This document shows, piece by piece, positions 33,456 through 42,629 of a stretch of DNA of 64,000 nt. The stretch is taken from NCBI RefSeq assembly GCF_003054195.1, contig NZ_QBKP01000010.1, forward strand, positions 18,347 through 82,346. The letters are read 5' to 3'. Every line of letters starts with the position of its first letter. Positions within the stretch are counted from its first letter, which is position 1. The translations under genes were made by a program, and so were the position numbers. Below the pieces are notes generated by a model. The model did no database searches. It worked only from the letters and a program-made list of their open reading frames with translations, and was not told the DNA's origin. This stretch comes from Gemmobacter caeni. Lineage in GTDB: Bacteria; Pseudomonadota; Alphaproteobacteria; Rhodobacterales; Rhodobacteraceae.

Positions 33456-35510
33456 TCAGGGAACCACCAGCGCCGCTGACCGACAGGGCGCCTCCAGCAG
33501 GCCTGCAAGCTCGTCATCCAGATGCAGAAGCGTCAGCGACACGCCCGCCATGTCGAGGGAGGTGTAGTAAGGCCCGACCAGACTGCTGTGGACCTCGATC
33601 CCCCGCGATTTCAGTCGCTGCCGCACCCGGCGCAGAATGATGTAAAGCTCCATCGCCGGTGTGCCACCCAGCGAATTGACCAGAACCGCCACCCGGTCCC
33701 CTTCATGCGGGGCCATTTCGGCGAGGATGCGATCCAGAAGCAGGTCGGCACAATCATCCGCAGGGGCCAGTGGCTGACGCACCACCCCCGGCTCGCCATG
33801 TACGCCGACGCCGATTTCGATGTCGTTCGGGCCAAGCTCGAAACTGGGTCGCCGGGTTTCCGGCAGGCTGCCCGGTTCCAGCGCCAGCCCCATGGTGTAG
33901 GTGCGCGCATTGGCCCGCCGCACAAGCGCGTCGCAGGCTTCCAGCGGCAGCATCCGGTCGGCTGCCGCCCCGGCGATCTTGAAGATGAACACATTGCCCG
34001 CCACACCGCGCCGCGCCGCGCGGCTCTCTACCGGGGAGGAGGCGATATCGTCGGTCGTGACCACGGCACGCACCGCAATTCCCTCGGCCATGGCCAGCTC
34101 TGCCGCCATGTCGAAGTTCATCACATCGCCGGAAAAGTTGCCGTAGATATACAGAACACCTGCCCCGCCATCCACAGCCTGTGTCGCAGCGAGGATCGGG
34201 CCGGGCGGCGGCGAAGCGAAGAGGTTGCCAATCGCTGCGGCATCGGCCAGCCCCCGGCCGACATAGCCCCAGAACCCCGGCTCATGCCCGGCGCCGCCAC
34301 CTATCACGATGCCCACCTTGCCCGCACGCGGGCCTTCCAGCGCACGGATCGCGCGGGGGCTGCCCGGCAGCGCGGCGATCAGATGCTCATGCGCCAGAAG
34401 CGCGCCTTTCAGCGCCTCGTCCACCGCGTCCTGCGGCGCGTTGATCAGCTTTTTCACATGGCTGCGCGCGGTCAGCGGCGCCTGAACCGGCGGCGGGCTG
34501 CGGCGCGGCGTGTCCTTGTAGCCTTCTGCGGTCAGAATCCCGCGCCCGGTCACCACATCGGTGACCAGCACATTGACATAGCCCCCGCGCAATGCCGCCA
34601 GAATGGCTGGCAGCTTGTCCACTCCGCCTGCGACCGCGATGCGTTGCGGGATGCGGCGCAGGGCGTCGAGGTCGATGCCGATTGTGCGTTCATGCATCGG
34701 CCCGATCACCGACTCGCCGCGCGCGTTGATGAAGCGGCCGATGATGCTGCCCACGGCATCCTGATAATGCGCATGTTGCACGCCGCCATCCAGAAAGCCG
34801 CTGCTGTGGATCGTGCTTTCCGGCCGCAGCGAGGAAATCCCCATCACGATCCGGTCAGCCTCGGCCAGAATGGCCAGTTGCTCGGCCAGAACCGGCTCCT
34901 GCATCAGCATGGCGCGGATCTCGGGCGAAGACACTGTCGCGGGAGCCGAAATCGGGATGCTGCGCGCATTCAGCGCCTCGGCGAGACGCGAGGCGCAGGC
35001 CTCGGGTGTCCACGGGATCTTCGCCGTGGTGCCGCCGGTGGCCTGCACCACCCGCACATCCTGCAACCCCGGACGGTCCAGCGCCTCGGCCAGCGCCAGA
35101 ACGGTGCGGCCCCAGGTCACGGCCAGCGTGTCTCCGGATTTGACGAAGCGCTGCAAGGTCTGTGCGCCGGCTGCCCCCAGCCGGGCGATCAGCGAACGGT
35201 CACCGCCCTCGGTCGGGATCACCAGACAATCCTGCAAGCCGAAATGATCGCGCAGCGCCTGCGCGATGGACAGGCTGCGGAACTTGTCGGGCGCGATCTC
35301 GATATTCACGATGCCGCGCGTGCGGGCATCGGCCAGATAGGCATTCACCGAGGCGCGGGACAGACCCATCTTCTCGGCGATCTCGCCCTGGGTCAGCCCT
35401 TCCTCGTAATAAAGCCATGCCGCCCAGAGCAGGGGATCGTCGCCATAGCGCAGCGGCATGGCAGAAGCGGTATCCCCGTCACCTGATTTGCTGCCCGGAC
35501 GCGGCGCCAT
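33456..35510 (-). CDS. SorC-family regulator fused to a DhaK kinase subunit
   Basis: This 684-residue fusion has a SorC/DeoR-type HTH (about 30-65: EEGLTQGEIAEKMGLSRASVNAYLADARTRG), then a SorC sugar-binding domain (about 75-335: GDTLAVTWGRTVLALAEAL, LVTDVVTGRGIL), a proline-rich linker, and a full DhaK domain (about 352-684). DhaK residues are intact: GGGAGHEPGFWGYVG, NFSGDVMNFDMA and the histidine that binds the ketose covalently in GVGVHGEPG. It would both regulate the operon and provide a kinase subunit for the DhaL encoded just upstream (1-bp overlap). It is the last gene of the operon. A similar domain order is annotated in other alphaproteobacteria. Confidence 0.9.
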   Translation of the reverse strand: MAPRPGSKSGDGDTASAMPLRYGDDPLLWAAWLYYEEGLTQGEIAEKMGLSRASVNAYLADARTRGIVNIEIAPDKFRSLSIAQALRDHFGLQDCLVIPTEGGDRSLIARLGAAGAQTLQRFVKSGDTLAVTWGRTVLALAEALDRPGLQDVRVVQATGGTTAKIPWTPEACASRLAEALNARSIPISAPATVSSPEIRAMLMQEPVLAEQLAILAEADRIVMGISSLRPESTIHSSGFLDGGVQHAHYQDAVGSIIGRFINARGESVIGPMHERTIGIDLDALRRIPQRIAVAGGVDKLPAILAALRGGYVNVLVTDVVTGRGILTAEGYKDTPRRSPPPVQAPLTARSHVKKLINAPQDAVDEALKGALLAHEHLIAALPGSPRAIRALEGPRAGKVGIVIGGGAGHEPGFWGYVGRGLADAAAIGNLFASPPPGPILAATQAVDGGAGVLYIYGNFSGDVMNFDMAAELAMAEGIAVRAVVTTDDIASSPVESRAARRGVAGNVFIFKIAGAAADRMLPLEACDALVRRANARTYTMGLALEPGSLPETRRPSFELGPNDIEIGVGVHGEPGVVRQPLAPADDCADLLLDRILAEMAPHEGDRVAVLVNSLGGTPAMELYIILRRVRQRLKSRGIEVHSSLVGPYYTSLDMAGVSLTLLHLDDELAGLLEAPCRSAALVVP

Positions 35511-36160
35511 CAGGGCCGTGCCTCGGACAGATACCGCGCCAGCGCGTCACGCAGGGCGGCGATGACGATGACAGCCGAAGCGGCACCGGGGTCGATGTGC
35601 CCAAGGCTGCGCTCGCCCAGCCGCGCCGCGCGACCGACAGAGGCGACCATGGCACGCGTCGCGTCGCGCCCTTCCTCGGCTACGCGCAGCGCACGATCCA
35701 GCCGCGCAAGGGGATCGCCCGGCAGTTCCGCCGCCCGCGCGGCAGGCGCCCAGACATCCATCATGGTCTTGTCACCCGGCTGGGCCTTGCCCCGATCCCG
35801 GATGCCCGCCGCGAAGGCCGAAACCAGAGCAGGCACATCCTCTGCCGCGATTTCGGCCCGTCCGGCGAATTGCTGCCCCGCCCGCAACAGGGCGCTGGCA
35901 TAAAGCGGGCCGGTCGTGGCCCCAACGGCATTCAGGAAGGCCCGGCCCGCAACGGCGAACAGATCCCCCGCTGCGCAACCCGCCGCCGCCGCTTCAGCGC
36001 TGGCCCGCACCACGGCGGCAAAGCCATCGGCCATGGAATTGCCGTGGTCCGCATCCCCGATAGCACCGTCCAGCACACCAAGTTCCGACCGCGCCTCGGC
36101 AAGACGCCGGGCGATCACACGAAAAAGGGCAACAATCTGATTGGCGTCCAGCGGGCTCAT
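35510..36160 (-). CDS. dhaL: DhaL-type kinase subunit 1
   Basis: This 216-residue ADP-binding subunit of a dihydroxyacetone-kinase-like enzyme has the metal-binding triad in LDGAIGDADHGNSMADGF and the typical GATTGPLYASALL and AQPGDKTMMDVWAPA blocks. Its stop overlaps the start of the SorC-DhaK fusion by one base, so the two are probably made together and form one kinase. In PTS-linked systems DhaL keeps bound ADP and gets phosphate from DhaM. No DhaM is present here, so ATP-dependent phosphorylation is more likely. An in-frame ATG 18 bp upstream is an alternative start. Confidence 0.9.
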   Translation of the reverse strand: MSPLDANQIVALFRVIARRLAEARSELGVLDGAIGDADHGNSMADGFAAVVRASAEAAAAGCAAGDLFAVAGRAFLNAVGATTGPLYASALLRAGQQFAGRAEIAAEDVPALVSAFAAGIRDRGKAQPGDKTMMDVWAPAARAAELPGDPLARLDRALRVAEEGRDATRAMVASVGRAARLGERSLGHIDPGAASAVIVIAALRDALARYLSEARP

Positions 36161-36222
36161 GTGGTCACTTGGCCCCAATCCCCGCCCCGACGCAAGAGCC
36201 GAAGCGGGAGCGGCCTCCTGGC

Positions 36223-36858
36223 TCAGGCCAGCCTGCGCTGTACCGATTGCGCGAGGGTCGTGAGGATCATGCAGCAGGAGGTCGCCCCCGCATCCAGCAC
36301 CCCGCGTGACCTTTCGCCAAGCCGGCTGGCCCGCCCGATCTTCGCCACCAGATCAATCGTACTGTCGCGCCCGGTTTCCGCCGCCGCAGCCATAGCCCGA
36401 AGCGCTGCGGCAAAACCCTGCCCCTGCGCTGCGTCAAAGGCCGCGACGGCGGGAACCAGCGTATCCATCAGCGTCTTGTCGCCCACCTCGGCCGATCCGA
36501 CGCCGCGCACGCCCTCCAGCCCGGCATTGAGCATGGTGGAGAAGGTCGCCGCGTCAATCACCTCCCGGCCTGTCAGCGCCCCGGCCATATCCTCGAACAT
36601 CAGCCCGTAAAGCGGACCCATTGAACCGCCGATTTCTGACATCAGCACATCGGACAGCACCAGCATGGCGGCATCCAGCGTCATGTCCTTGCCATGGATA
36701 CGTTCCGCCGCGCGGCCAAATCCCTTGGCCATGTTGATCCCATGGTCGCCATCGCCGATCTTGCCGTCGATTTCCGACAGGAAGGCCTTGTTGGCCACGA
36801 TCACCGCGGCCAGTTCCTCGACGATGGTGGCCTGATCTGCATTCTGGATTGTGGTCAT
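36223..36858 (-). CDS. DhaL-type kinase subunit 2
   Basis: This 211-residue second DhaL homologue has the metal-binding sequence IDGKIGDGDHGINMAKGF and the conserved GGSMGPLYGLMF and EVGDKTLMDTLVPA stretches. It follows the stand-alone dhaK by 7 bp, so that pair should form the main kinase of the pathway. The two DhaL proteins differ clearly, arguing against a recent duplication. The ATG at 36858 is chosen because an ATG 39 bp upstream lies inside dhaK. Confidence 0.9.
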   Translation of the reverse strand: MTTIQNADQATIVEELAAVIVANKAFLSEIDGKIGDGDHGINMAKGFGRAAERIHGKDMTLDAAMLVLSDVLMSEIGGSMGPLYGLMFEDMAGALTGREVIDAATFSTMLNAGLEGVRGVGSAEVGDKTLMDTLVPAVAAFDAAQGQGFAAALRAMAAAAETGRDSTIDLVAKIGRASRLGERSRGVLDAGATSCCMILTTLAQSVQRRLA

Positions 36859-36865
36859 GTCAACC

Positions 36866-37858
36866 TCACAGTGCCGGAGATGCGGTTTCAAGATCAAGCA
36901 ACGCCTTCAGTTCGGCATCCAGCGCCATCACGGTCAGCGTGGCGCCAACCATTTCGAGCGAAGTGAAATAGTTGCCGACCAGCGCCCGGTGGATCCCCAT
37001 GCCCATGGCCGTCAGCCCCGCCTCGATCCGGTCGTAAAGCACATAAAGCTCGTTCACCGGCGTGGCACCAAGGCCGGAAACCAGCACGGCAAGTTCGGTC
37101 CCTGCAGGCAGGGCGTGATCTTCCATCACGATCTTCAGCATGTCATCGGCCACTTCGTTGGCCGTCTTGAGCGCTTCGACCCGCGTGCCCGGCTCCCCAT
37201 GATGGCCGATGCCCACTTCCATCGTGCCCGGCTCGATCTGAAAGTTCGGGTGCCCGACGCCCGGCAGCGTGCAGGGACCAAGGCCCACGCCGACAGACCG
37301 GCAGGCATCAATCGCCTTCTGCGCCGCCGCCTGCACTTCGGCGAGGCTCGCACCCTGCGCGGCTTTCGCCCCGCCGATCTTCCACATGAAAATCTCGCCC
37401 GCGACGCCACGCCGCTTGGCGCGTTCCCCGGGCGGGGCCGAACAGACGTCATCATTGGCGACGACGGTAGCGACCTCAATACCCTCCCTGGCCACCATCC
37501 GGGCGGCCATTTTCACATTCATGTTGTCGCCCGCATAATTGCCATACAGCACCGCGACCCCGGCCCCGCCATCTGCGGCCCTGATCGCATCGGCAAAGCT
37601 TTTCGCCGTGGGCGAGGAAAACAGCTCTCCCACCGCCACCGCATCGACCATATTGCGCCCGGCATAGCCGATGAAGGCCGGTTCATGGCCGGAGCCTCCG
37701 CCGGTCACAATGCCGACGCGGCCCTGTTGCGGCGCGGCATTCGACACGACCACACGCGGATTTCCGGCATCCAGATGCACCAGATCCCGGTGCACCTTCA
37801 CGAAACCCGCGACGGTTTCATCGACCAGATCGTCGGGATTGTTAATGAATCTCTGCAT
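36866..37858 (-). CDS. DhaK-type ketose kinase subunit
   Basis: This 330-residue subunit binds the ketose covalently. The signatures GGGSGHEPAFIGYAG (about 53-67), YGNYAGDNMNVKMAAR and the hemiaminal histidine in VGIGHHGEPG (about 218) are intact. The stretch NDDVCSAPPGERAKRRGVAGEIFMWKIGGAKAA is what I associate with ketotetrose (erythrulose) kinases rather than classical dihydroxyacetone kinases. The gene lies 7 bp after an SDR polyol dehydrogenase gene. The substrate is therefore probably erythrulose, with dihydroxyacetone as the alternative. Confidence 0.88.
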   Translation of the reverse strand: MQRFINNPDDLVDETVAGFVKVHRDLVHLDAGNPRVVVSNAAPQQGRVGIVTGGGSGHEPAFIGYAGRNMVDAVAVGELFSSPTAKSFADAIRAADGGAGVAVLYGNYAGDNMNVKMAARMVAREGIEVATVVANDDVCSAPPGERAKRRGVAGEIFMWKIGGAKAAQGASLAEVQAAAQKAIDACRSVGVGLGPCTLPGVGHPNFQIEPGTMEVGIGHHGEPGTRVEALKTANEVADDMLKIVMEDHALPAGTELAVLVSGLGATPVNELYVLYDRIEAGLTAMGMGIHRALVGNYFTSLEMVGATLTVMALDAELKALLDLETASPAL

Positions 37859-37865
37859 GTTCGTC

Positions 37866-38624
37866 TCACTTCACGGTATAGCCGCCATCGACCAGAAGGT
37901 CGGCGCCATTGATCATTGCGGCCTCGGCGGAGGCCAGAAAGACAGCTGCCGCCGCAATTTCATGCGGTTCAGCAAAACGGCCTGCGGGGATCTGCGCTTT
38001 CATCGCCTCACCCTTCGGCCCGTCCCAGGCCTTGCGACCCAGATCGGTCAGCACCACTGTTGGCGAGATGGAGTTAACCGTGATGCCGTGGCGGCCCCAT
38101 TCCAGCGCCAGCGTTCTGGTGACGCCGATAATCCCGAATTTCGAGGCGCAATAGGCGACATGGCCGTCAATCGCCACCGAGCCCGCCTGGCTTGCCAGAT
38201 TGACGATGCGGCCGCCGCGCCCGGCGGCGATCATCGCCCGGCCCACTGCCTGCGCCATCAGAAAGCTGCCGGTCAGGTTCACTGCGATGGTGCGATCCCA
38301 TGCGACGGGTCCCAAATCCTCGGCCGGGGCAAGATCGACGATCCCGGCGCTGTTCACCAGAATGTCGATGGCGCCCATCTCGGTCTGCACCCTGGCCACG
38401 GCAGCGGCGACGCTATCCGCATCGGTCACATTACAGGCAAAGGCCGCAGCCCCCGGCAGGTCCGCCGCGCGGGCGGCAGCTGCCTCGCCGTTCATGTCCA
38501 GAAGCGCGACGCGCGCGCCCTTGGCGGCAAAGGCTTCGGCAATCGCCGCGCCGATGCCCGAGGCCGCGCCGGTCACGACGGCCAGCTTGCCGGCAAGTGA
38601 AAAGTCGAAAGTCGGAGCGACCAT
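37866..38624 (-). CDS. SDR polyol dehydrogenase, D-threitol dehydrogenase-like
   Basis: This 252-residue short-chain dehydrogenase has the cofactor motif TGAASGIG, the NSAGIVD block and the catalytic S/Y/K set (NLASQAGSV, then AYCASKFG). The C-terminal stretch SPTVVLTDLGRKAW and MINGADLLVDGGYT matches what I remember of D-threitol dehydrogenase, which makes D-erythrulose, the presumed substrate of the DhaK pair downstream. Galactitol or other polyol dehydrogenases are possible alternatives. AAGGAACAGAACC precedes the ATG at 38624. It is the first enzyme after the importer genes. Confidence 0.75.
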   Translation of the reverse strand: MVAPTFDFSLAGKLAVVTGAASGIGAAIAEAFAAKGARVALLDMNGEAAAARAADLPGAAAFACNVTDADSVAAAVARVQTEMGAIDILVNSAGIVDLAPAEDLGPVAWDRTIAVNLTGSFLMAQAVGRAMIAAGRGGRIVNLASQAGSVAIDGHVAYCASKFGIIGVTRTLALEWGRHGITVNSISPTVVLTDLGRKAWDGPKGEAMKAQIPAGRFAEPHEIAAAAVFLASAEAAMINGADLLVDGGYTVK

Positions 38625-38662
38625 GGTTCTGTTCCTTGAGATTGCAGCCCTGTCGAAAGGCA

Positions 38663-38701
38663 CCCGGGGCCGGGACGGGAGCGAGAAGCCCGGCCCTCGG
38701 G
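38663..38701. other. Stem-loop after the RbsB-like gene
   Basis: CCCGGGGCCGGG and CCCGGCCCTCGGG pair with one bulged base, downstream of the binding-protein gene and before the SDR gene on the minus strand. It probably stabilises the upstream message or reduces read-through. Confidence 0.5.
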
Positions 38702-38718
38702 TCTGTGGCCCGTGTCGG

Positions 38719-39702
38719 TTACTGGCGGGTAGCCAGCAGCGCGTCCACGTTGTCCGCCGTCACCGGCGTCCACGGCACATTGTATTCTTTGGCCTTGCCA
38801 TCAGCCCAGGGCATGTCGGGATATTGCGACCAGATTTCCGACATCGGCTTGTAATCCGGCAGCACGGCGGCAATGGCCAGATCCAGGGCACCCTGCGCCT
38901 GCGCATGGCCATCCTGAAGGATCGAAGCCATATCGCCAGCCTTCACGGCATGCAGCGCGTCGGTCACGCCGTCGATGCCCGCGATGGCGAAATCGGTCGG
39001 CTTGAGACCCGCGGCTTTCACGGCCTCGATCGCGCCAAGTGCCATCTCATCATTCTGGCCGATGATCCCGGCGATCTCACCCGGATGCGCAGTCAGCCAG
39101 TTTTCCATAAGGGTCTGCGCCTCGGCACGGCTCCAGTTCGCGGTCTGCTGCTCGATCACCTTCACATCAGGGCATTCGGCCAGGGCCTTCTGGTTGCCTT
39201 CAAGCCGCTGGATCTGCGCCGACTGACCAATCGGCCCCTCGATGATCACGACATTGCCCTTGCAACCGATCTTGTCGAGCACATGCTTGGCTTCCATATA
39301 GCCCGACTGCACGTCGTCCGACCCGACATAGGCCGTCAGCTTGTCGCTGTTCACGCGGGTATTCGACCCGAAAACCGGGATGCCTGCCGCAGCGGCGGCA
39401 TCAACGGCGGCGGCACCGGCCTCGATGTCGATGGGCACAAAGACAATGGCCTTGTAGCCCTGGGTGATCATCGTCTCGAACTGTTCCTGCTGGACCAGCG
39501 CATCATAGCGGCCGTCGAATACGGTCAGTTCCACCAGACCTTCCTTCACCGCCGGGTGGTTCTCGGCCGCCTGGGCCCAGATCTGCATGAACTCGGCATT
39601 GAGCCCGTAGACAGCAGCCCCGATCTTCGGCTTGTCCTGCGCCCCGGCCAGACCGGCCACCAGCGACAGCGCCGTCGCAAGCATCAGCGTCTTCTTGGTC
39701 AT
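38719..39702 (-). CDS. RbsB-like periplasmic sugar/polyol-binding protein
   Basis: This 327-residue type I periplasmic-binding protein has a Sec signal peptide (MTKKTLMLATALSLVAGLAGAQ, cut near residue 22) and the family pattern YKAIVFVPIDIEAGAAAVDAAAAAGIPVFGSNTRVNSDKLTAYVGSDD. GIIGQNDEMALGAIEAVKAAG and IAGIDGVTDALHAV follow. The importer genes (permease and ATPase) are immediately upstream on the same strand. The ligand is probably the polyol or ketose used by the downstream enzymes. The ATG at 39702 fits the signal peptide and has GGGAGGAAG upstream. Confidence 0.9.
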   Translation of the reverse strand: MTKKTLMLATALSLVAGLAGAQDKPKIGAAVYGLNAEFMQIWAQAAENHPAVKEGLVELTVFDGRYDALVQQEQFETMITQGYKAIVFVPIDIEAGAAAVDAAAAAGIPVFGSNTRVNSDKLTAYVGSDDVQSGYMEAKHVLDKIGCKGNVVIIEGPIGQSAQIQRLEGNQKALAECPDVKVIEQQTANWSRAEAQTLMENWLTAHPGEIAGIIGQNDEMALGAIEAVKAAGLKPTDFAIAGIDGVTDALHAVKAGDMASILQDGHAQAQGALDLAIAAVLPDYKPMSEIWSQYPDMPWADGKAKEYNVPWTPVTADNVDALLATRQ

Positions 39703-39776
39703 TTGCGTTCTTCCTCCCATTTGGATCACGCGGTCATGGCGGCGGGCCGTTCGCCCGCGCCTCAAGTCGAGGACGG

Positions 39777-40772
39777 TCAGTCCTGCTTGTTCTTGGATTG
39801 GTCGAGCATCACGGCAGCCACGATCAGGAAGCCCTTGATGACCTGCTGGTAGTAGGATTCGACCCCCATCAGATCGAGCCCGTTGTTCATCACGCCGATC
39901 AGCAGCGCCCCGATCAGCGTGCCGGACACCCGCCCCACCCCGCCCGCAAGGCTTGTGCCGCCGATCACCACCGCCGCGATGGCGTCCAGTTCATAGGCGA
40001 TACCCGCCTGCGGCAGCGCCGATCCCGTGCGCGCGGCAAGGATCATCCCGGCCAGCCCGGCGAGCGCACCAGAGATCACATAGACCATGAAGCGGATGCG
40101 GTTCACCGGCAGGCCCGAAACCTTGGCTGCATGCGGATTGCCGCCCACGGCGTAGATGTGGCGACCGAACCGAGTCTGGGTCAGCACGAAATGCGCGGCG
40201 GCAAAGGTGCCCAGCAGGACGAAGATCGGGACCGGGATGCCCAGAACGCTGCCGGTGCCAATCCAGCGGAAGGAATCGCTCAGCGCCGGGATGGGGCGGC
40301 CGCTGGAATAAAGCAGGGTCAGCCCGCGCGCCGCCGACAGCATGCCCAGTGTCGCCACGAAGGCCGGCACGCGGAACCGCGCCACGATTACCCCGGAAAC
40401 GCCGCCGCAGCCCATGCCGACCAGCAGCCCGATGGCGATGGCCACCAGCGCAGGCCAGGGCGCGCCCGGAATGAACCCGGCCGAGGATGTGGTCGCGAAA
40501 GAGGCGGAAAACACCCCGGTCAGCGCCACAACCGAACCGACCGACAGATCAATCCCGCGCGTCAGGATGACAAAGGTCATGCCAATCGCCAGAACCCCGT
40601 TGATCGAGGTCTGCCGCAGAACATTCAGGACGTTACGCGTGGTCAGAAAGTTCTCGTTGATCAGCGTCAGCGTCAGACAGGCCAGAAGCAGCGCGAAGAC
40701 GATGCCGTATTTCTGCACGATCTGTCCGGCCGACAGACCACCGCCCGCCGGGGTCTTTGCCTTGAGTTCCAT
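39777..40772 (-). CDS. RbsC-type ABC permease
   Basis: This 331-residue permease of the ribose/autoinducer-2 type has about ten membrane segments. Hallmarks are ENFLTTRNVLNVLRQTSINGVLAIGMTFVILTRGIDLSVGSVVAL and, near the C-terminus, YELDAIAAVVIGGTSLAGGVGRVSGTLIGALLIGVMNNGLDLMGV. It works as a homodimer with the RbsA-type ATPase encoded 27 bp upstream. It is in line with the binding protein gene 74 bp downstream. Confidence 0.93.
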   Translation of the reverse strand: MELKAKTPAGGGLSAGQIVQKYGIVFALLLACLTLTLINENFLTTRNVLNVLRQTSINGVLAIGMTFVILTRGIDLSVGSVVALTGVFSASFATTSSAGFIPGAPWPALVAIAIGLLVGMGCGGVSGVIVARFRVPAFVATLGMLSAARGLTLLYSSGRPIPALSDSFRWIGTGSVLGIPVPIFVLLGTFAAAHFVLTQTRFGRHIYAVGGNPHAAKVSGLPVNRIRFMVYVISGALAGLAGMILAARTGSALPQAGIAYELDAIAAVVIGGTSLAGGVGRVSGTLIGALLIGVMNNGLDLMGVESYYQQVIKGFLIVAAVMLDQSKNKQD

Positions 40773-40799
40773 ATCCCTGTCCTCCCTCTGCGCCTGCCG

Positions 40800-42278
40800 T
40801 CACGCGGCCAGATGCAGCAATCCTTCCGCCGAGAGCGCATCCCGGCCCAGTTCTCCGGCCATGCGACCGTCCTTCAGCACGATGACCCGATCCGCCATGC
40901 CCAGCATTTCGTCGGTTTCTGAGGACACCATCAGCACGGTGCCGCCCGCGCGGGCGAAATCGGACATCACGCGATAGATCTCGCGCTTGGCGCCGACGTC
41001 GACGCCGCGTGTCGGCTCGTCCAGCAAAAGGATGCGCGGCGCGGTGAGAAACCACTTGCCCAACACCACCTTCTGCTGATTGCCACCGGACAGATGCCCG
41101 ACACCCAGCGCATCGCTGGCGGTCTTGATCTTCAGCTCGTCGATCATCCGCGCCGCCGCATCGCCCTCCTGCGCCGCGCGCATCACACCCGCGCGGGACA
41201 GCGCCGCCAGCGTGGCAAGGCAAAGGTTGTCGCGCACGCTGCCCGACAGCACGAGGCCCGAGCCCTTGCGATCCTCGGTCACATAGGCGATGCCCGCGGC
41301 AATGGCCTCGGCAGGCGAGCGCAGCAGCACCTGCCGCCCCCCCACCGCGATCTGCCCGCCGGTTTCCGCGCAAAGGCCGAACAGGCGGTCGAAAATCTCG
41401 GTCCGGCCCGATCCCATCAGGCCATAAAGCCCGAGGATTTCGCCCCGGTGCGCGGTGAAAGAGATATCGCGCACGCCGCGCGCCGCCGACAAACCGCTGA
41501 CGCTCAGCACGGCTTCCGTGCCCGGCGTGTTTTCCTTGATGAATTCCTCGGTCAGCGGGCGGCCGACGATCAGCTGGATCAACTGGTCCTTGCTGATCTC
41601 TGCCATGGCGCCGGTCTGGACGAAGCTGCCATCGCGGAACACGGTGTAGCTGTCGGCGATGGAAAAGATTTCCGACAGGCGGTGGCTGACATAGATCACC
41701 CCCTTGCCTCGCGCCTTCATCGTGGCAATCGCGGCGAACAGATGTCCGGCCTCCGCCTCGCCAAGCGCCGAAGTCGGCTCGTCCAGAATGATGACCTCGG
41801 CATCATAGCTCAGCGCCTTGGCAATCTCGACCAGCTGGGTCTGCGCGACGGTCAGATCCATCATCAGATCAGTCGCCCGGATGGAGAAGCCGAAACCATC
41901 CAGCAAATCCTGCGTCTGACGATTGAGGGTGGCAAAGTCGATACGGCCAAAACGGCCCACCGGCTCGCGCCCCATATAGATGTTCTCGGCCACCGACATG
42001 GCGGGCACCGGCGAAAGCTCCTGCTCCACGATGGCGATGCCGTTGGCCAGCGCCTCGGCCGGGCTGGAAAAGCTGACCTCGTCCCCGCGGCGCCGGATCA
42101 CACCGCTGTCGCGCGGCTGGATGCCCATGACGATCTTCAGAAAGGTCGATTTGCCCGCACCATTGCCGCCGCACAGCGCATGGACCGAGCCGGGTTCCAG
42201 CCGGAACCGCCCATCCCGCAACGCCGGAACACCTGAAAAGCTTTTCACGAGGTCCGAGACCTCCAGCAGTGCCGCCAT
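40800..42278 (-). CDS. RbsA-type dual ABC ATPase
   Basis: This 492-residue tandem ATPase powers the RbsC-type permease. The first cassette has Walker A GGNGAGKST and Walker B VIILDEPTSALGEAE; the second has GLMGSGRTE, a degenerate Walker A typical of this family, and ILLLDEPTRGVDVGAKREIY after the signature HLSGGNQQKV. It is the first gene of the leftward polyol operon. The start at 42278 has GGAGGGGAAG directly before it; an ATG 24 bp upstream is the alternative. Confidence 0.93.
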   Translation of the reverse strand: MAALLEVSDLVKSFSGVPALRDGRFRLEPGSVHALCGGNGAGKSTFLKIVMGIQPRDSGVIRRRGDEVSFSSPAEALANGIAIVEQELSPVPAMSVAENIYMGREPVGRFGRIDFATLNRQTQDLLDGFGFSIRATDLMMDLTVAQTQLVEIAKALSYDAEVIILDEPTSALGEAEAGHLFAAIATMKARGKGVIYVSHRLSEIFSIADSYTVFRDGSFVQTGAMAEISKDQLIQLIVGRPLTEEFIKENTPGTEAVLSVSGLSAARGVRDISFTAHRGEILGLYGLMGSGRTEIFDRLFGLCAETGGQIAVGGRQVLLRSPAEAIAAGIAYVTEDRKGSGLVLSGSVRDNLCLATLAALSRAGVMRAAQEGDAAARMIDELKIKTASDALGVGHLSGGNQQKVVLGKWFLTAPRILLLDEPTRGVDVGAKREIYRVMSDFARAGGTVLMVSSETDEMLGMADRVIVLKDGRMAGELGRDALSAEGLLHLAA

Positions 42279-42302
42279 CTTCCCCTCCCCGGTATCGACC
42301 AT

Positions 42303-42629
42303 AAGTCACCAAATGGTCGACATTTGTAAGATATCTCCGAACTGACTAATGTCAATTAAATGATGACTTTTGAAACTTTTTGCCGCGGTATGGAGACATC
42401 GTATTGATAATGTTAAAATTTTTAGAAATCCGACGCGCCGGACATTTTCAGGACGACCCAAAGCAAACCCGAGCCGACGAATCATCCGGCCCAAAGCCAC
42501 CCTCGGAGGGCCACGCGAAATTGGGGGCGACTGTTCGCCAGACTGAACACTGTGTCTGCAAGCAAGGGCTGTCTCGCCACCCCGGTGGCGGCTAGTCTGC
42601 CCCTGCATCCTGACACCAAGGACAAAGCC
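42303..42629. promoter_or_regulatory. Divergent promoter region of the polyol operon and reductase gene
   Basis: The first 120 bp are AT-rich and should hold the leftward operon promoter. A dyad AAATG-N5-CATTT lies at 42311-42325, 33 bp before the ATPase start, and TGTCAATTAAATGATGACTT near 42350 is a second partly symmetric stretch. Either may bind the SorC-type regulator encoded at the end of the operon. The right half is GC-rich and carries no recognised gene or structure. Confidence 0.4.

Noticed and set aside
38200-39852. A 550-residue rightward frame opposite the SDR and RbsB-like genes
   Set aside because: GC-rich antisense frame without any domain; both minus-strand genes are well supported.
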